DNA of 64,000 bases from Clostridium sp. AM49-4BH (GTDB lineage Bacteria > Bacillota > Clostridia > Lachnospirales > Lachnospiraceae). A model generated the notes under the pieces. The model saw only the letters and a program-made list of their open reading frames with translations, was not told the DNA's origin and did no database searches. Positions 63,369 through 64,000 of this stretch are shown in pieces. The first letter of the stretch is position 1, and each line of letters begins with the position of its first letter. Position numbers and translations under genes: made by a program. The stretch is from assembly GCF_003478335.1 (NCBI RefSeq), contig NZ_QUFB01000013.1:1-64000 (forward strand), read 5' to 3'.

Positions 63369-63746
63369 ATGGGTTTTTGGATTTTTATGTTGATAATGGA
63401 TTTACTTCTTCCATTTACGATGATTGGTTTTGGAAGATATTTTATGAAAAAGGCTCCAAAGGAAATAAATTCGGTATTTGGATATCGAACTTCGATGTCT
63501 ATGAAGAACAAAGACACATGGGAATTTGCTCATAAATATTGTGGTAAAGTCTGGTATGTCTGTGGAATGGTTATGTTGCCGATAACAGTAATATTCATGC
63601 TTTTAGTGATTGGAAAAAATGAAGATTGTGTTGGGAGTATAGGAGGAATTATCTGTGGTGTTCAACTTATTCCTTTAATTGGGTCTATTCTCCCAACAGA
63701 AATAGCATTAAAAAAGAATTTTGATAAGAATGGAACAAGACGATAA
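63369..63746 (+). CDS. SdpI/YhfL family membrane protein
   Basis: The 125-residue protein has four likely membrane spans (FMLIMDLLLPFTMIGFG, YVCGMVMLPITVIFMLLVIG, SIGGIICGVQLIPLIGSILP among them) and the pattern INSVFGYRTSMSMKNKDTWEFAHKYCGK, typical of the SdpI family. SdpI gives immunity to a sporulation killing toxin in Bacillus, but most relatives have no toxin partner, as here. AAGGAGG precedes the ATG. Confidence 0.85.
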   Translation: MGFWIFMLIMDLLLPFTMIGFGRYFMKKAPKEINSVFGYRTSMSMKNKDTWEFAHKYCGKVWYVCGMVMLPITVIFMLLVIGKNEDCVGSIGGIICGVQLIPLIGSILPTEIALKKNFDKNGTRR

Positions 63747-63827
63747 ATTCAAGTTTGCCGAAATATCTTTCTAACTTTCCCTATTTTACAGGCTTTTCAG
63801 CCCATTCATTAGTGAAATGATATGTAT

Positions 63828-63877
63828 TTTCCCTTATTTTTGCCCTTATGAGATAATTGTAAGGGAAATAAGGGAAA
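63828..63877 (-). terminator. Inverted repeat / bidirectional terminator beside the integrase gene
   Basis: TTTCCCTTATTT (63828-63839) is inverted at 63866-63877 and an inner CCCTTA/TAAGGG (63843-63848, 63860-63865) continues the stem. It is directly after the 3' end of the minus-strand integrase gene. It can be a terminator; an attachment-site role is also possible, since integrase genes often lie next to it. Confidence 0.55.
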
Positions 63878-63884
63878 GTTTTAT

Positions 63885-64000
63885 TTAGTCATTGCCTGCC
63901 ACTTTATCAAGTAACCTTGCAGATTCCCGCTTGGCTTTTCTTGTAGAGTGTGCATAGACATTCATGGTGGTACTGACATCTGAGTGCCCTAACAGTTCCT
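63885..64000 (-). CDS. Tyrosine recombinase/phage integrase, C-terminal part (5' end outside window)
   Basis: Read from the window end, the 38 visible residues are ELLGHSDVSTTMNVYAHS, then TRKAKRESARLLDKVAGND and a stop. LLGHSDVSTTMNVYAH contains the conserved His and the catalytic Tyr of phage-type integrases. The gene's body lies beyond 64000, so an integrated element continues to the right. Confidence 0.85.
   Translation of the reverse strand, partial: ELLGHSDVSTTMNVYAHSTRKAKRESARLLDKVAGND

Noticed and set aside
63314..63535. Reading frame overlapping the SdpI-like gene start
   Set aside because: It is the same DNA in a shifted frame; only the SdpI frame has a ribosome-binding site and a family pattern.

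Overview
The window is a stretch of low-GC Gram-positive chromosome, most likely from a gut Clostridium-type bacterium of the family Lachnospiraceae. The basis is gene order (lepB-rnhB-ylqH-yraN; rplU-prp-rpmA-obgE-scpA-scpB; yqfC-yqfD-phoH-HD protein-ybeY; rimP-nusA-rnpM-ylxQ-infB-rbfA-truB-ribF), an L27 protein with a Prp-cleavable N-terminus, sporulation-type YqfC/YqfD, a type III glutamine synthetase and a VanW protein. The genus cannot be fixed from sequence reading alone. Almost everything is ordinary housekeeping; the accessory part is the last 2 kb.

Layout: 0-4.5 kb, a signal peptidase I with a very long repetitive coiled-coil extension, RNase HII, an FlhB-C-like protein, YraN and a purine-nucleoside (laccase-domain) enzyme, meeting a convergent PRPP synthase. 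5.9-10.5 kb, a trigger-factor-like PPIase lipoprotein, Der, PlsY, GpsA and a small membrane protein. 10.6-17 kb, a radical SAM protein with its partner, RNase G, an iron alcohol dehydrogenase, a nucleoid-associated protein and a small unknown. 17-21 kb, L21/Prp/L27, ObgE, ScpA/ScpB. 21-31.4 kb, a DUF1836 regulator (minus strand), sporulation proteins, PhoH, HD protein, YbeY, a MATE/MurJ-like flippase and a SWIM/SNF2 helicase. 31.5-39 kb, L19, VanW, carbamate kinase (minus), glutamine synthetase III behind an attenuator leader, an AI-2E family permease. 39-46.3 kb, YicC, RemA, Gmk, omega, a second signal peptidase, two cell-wall amidases, a ComFB-like protein, tRNA-Glu and RF3 (minus). 46.4-54.3 kb, the rimP-to-ribF translation operon. 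54.4-61.9 kb, a zinc-ribbon membrane protein, UDP-sugar pyrophosphorylase (minus), AcpS, Nnr, Alr, a MazF without partner, RlmH. 61.98-64 kb, a decaying accessory zone (acetyltransferase, broken XRE regulator, broken AAA ATPase, SdpI-like protein) ending in the C-terminus of a tyrosine integrase.

The most interesting signals are not genes. (1) The glnN leader holds a hairpin with an AxxGxx hexaloop that is mutually exclusive with a strong terminator, the hallmark of an ANTAR-controlled attenuator, followed by a second structured segment closed by an 11-bp stem. (2) A 231-bp inverted-repeat element with an 8-bp flanking duplication lies between truB and ribF; its ~50-nt terminal unit recurs at 22.3 and 33.5 kb with conserved ends and a central spacer of 16 nt (one shorter in the diverged copy). 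(3) Five single-base homopolymer indels break four genes within 3.5 kb (42.07-45.58 kb), and one more breaks lepB at 0.42 kb; this pattern looks more like base-calling error than biology but needs checking. No CRISPR array, rRNA, complete insertion sequence or defence island was found.
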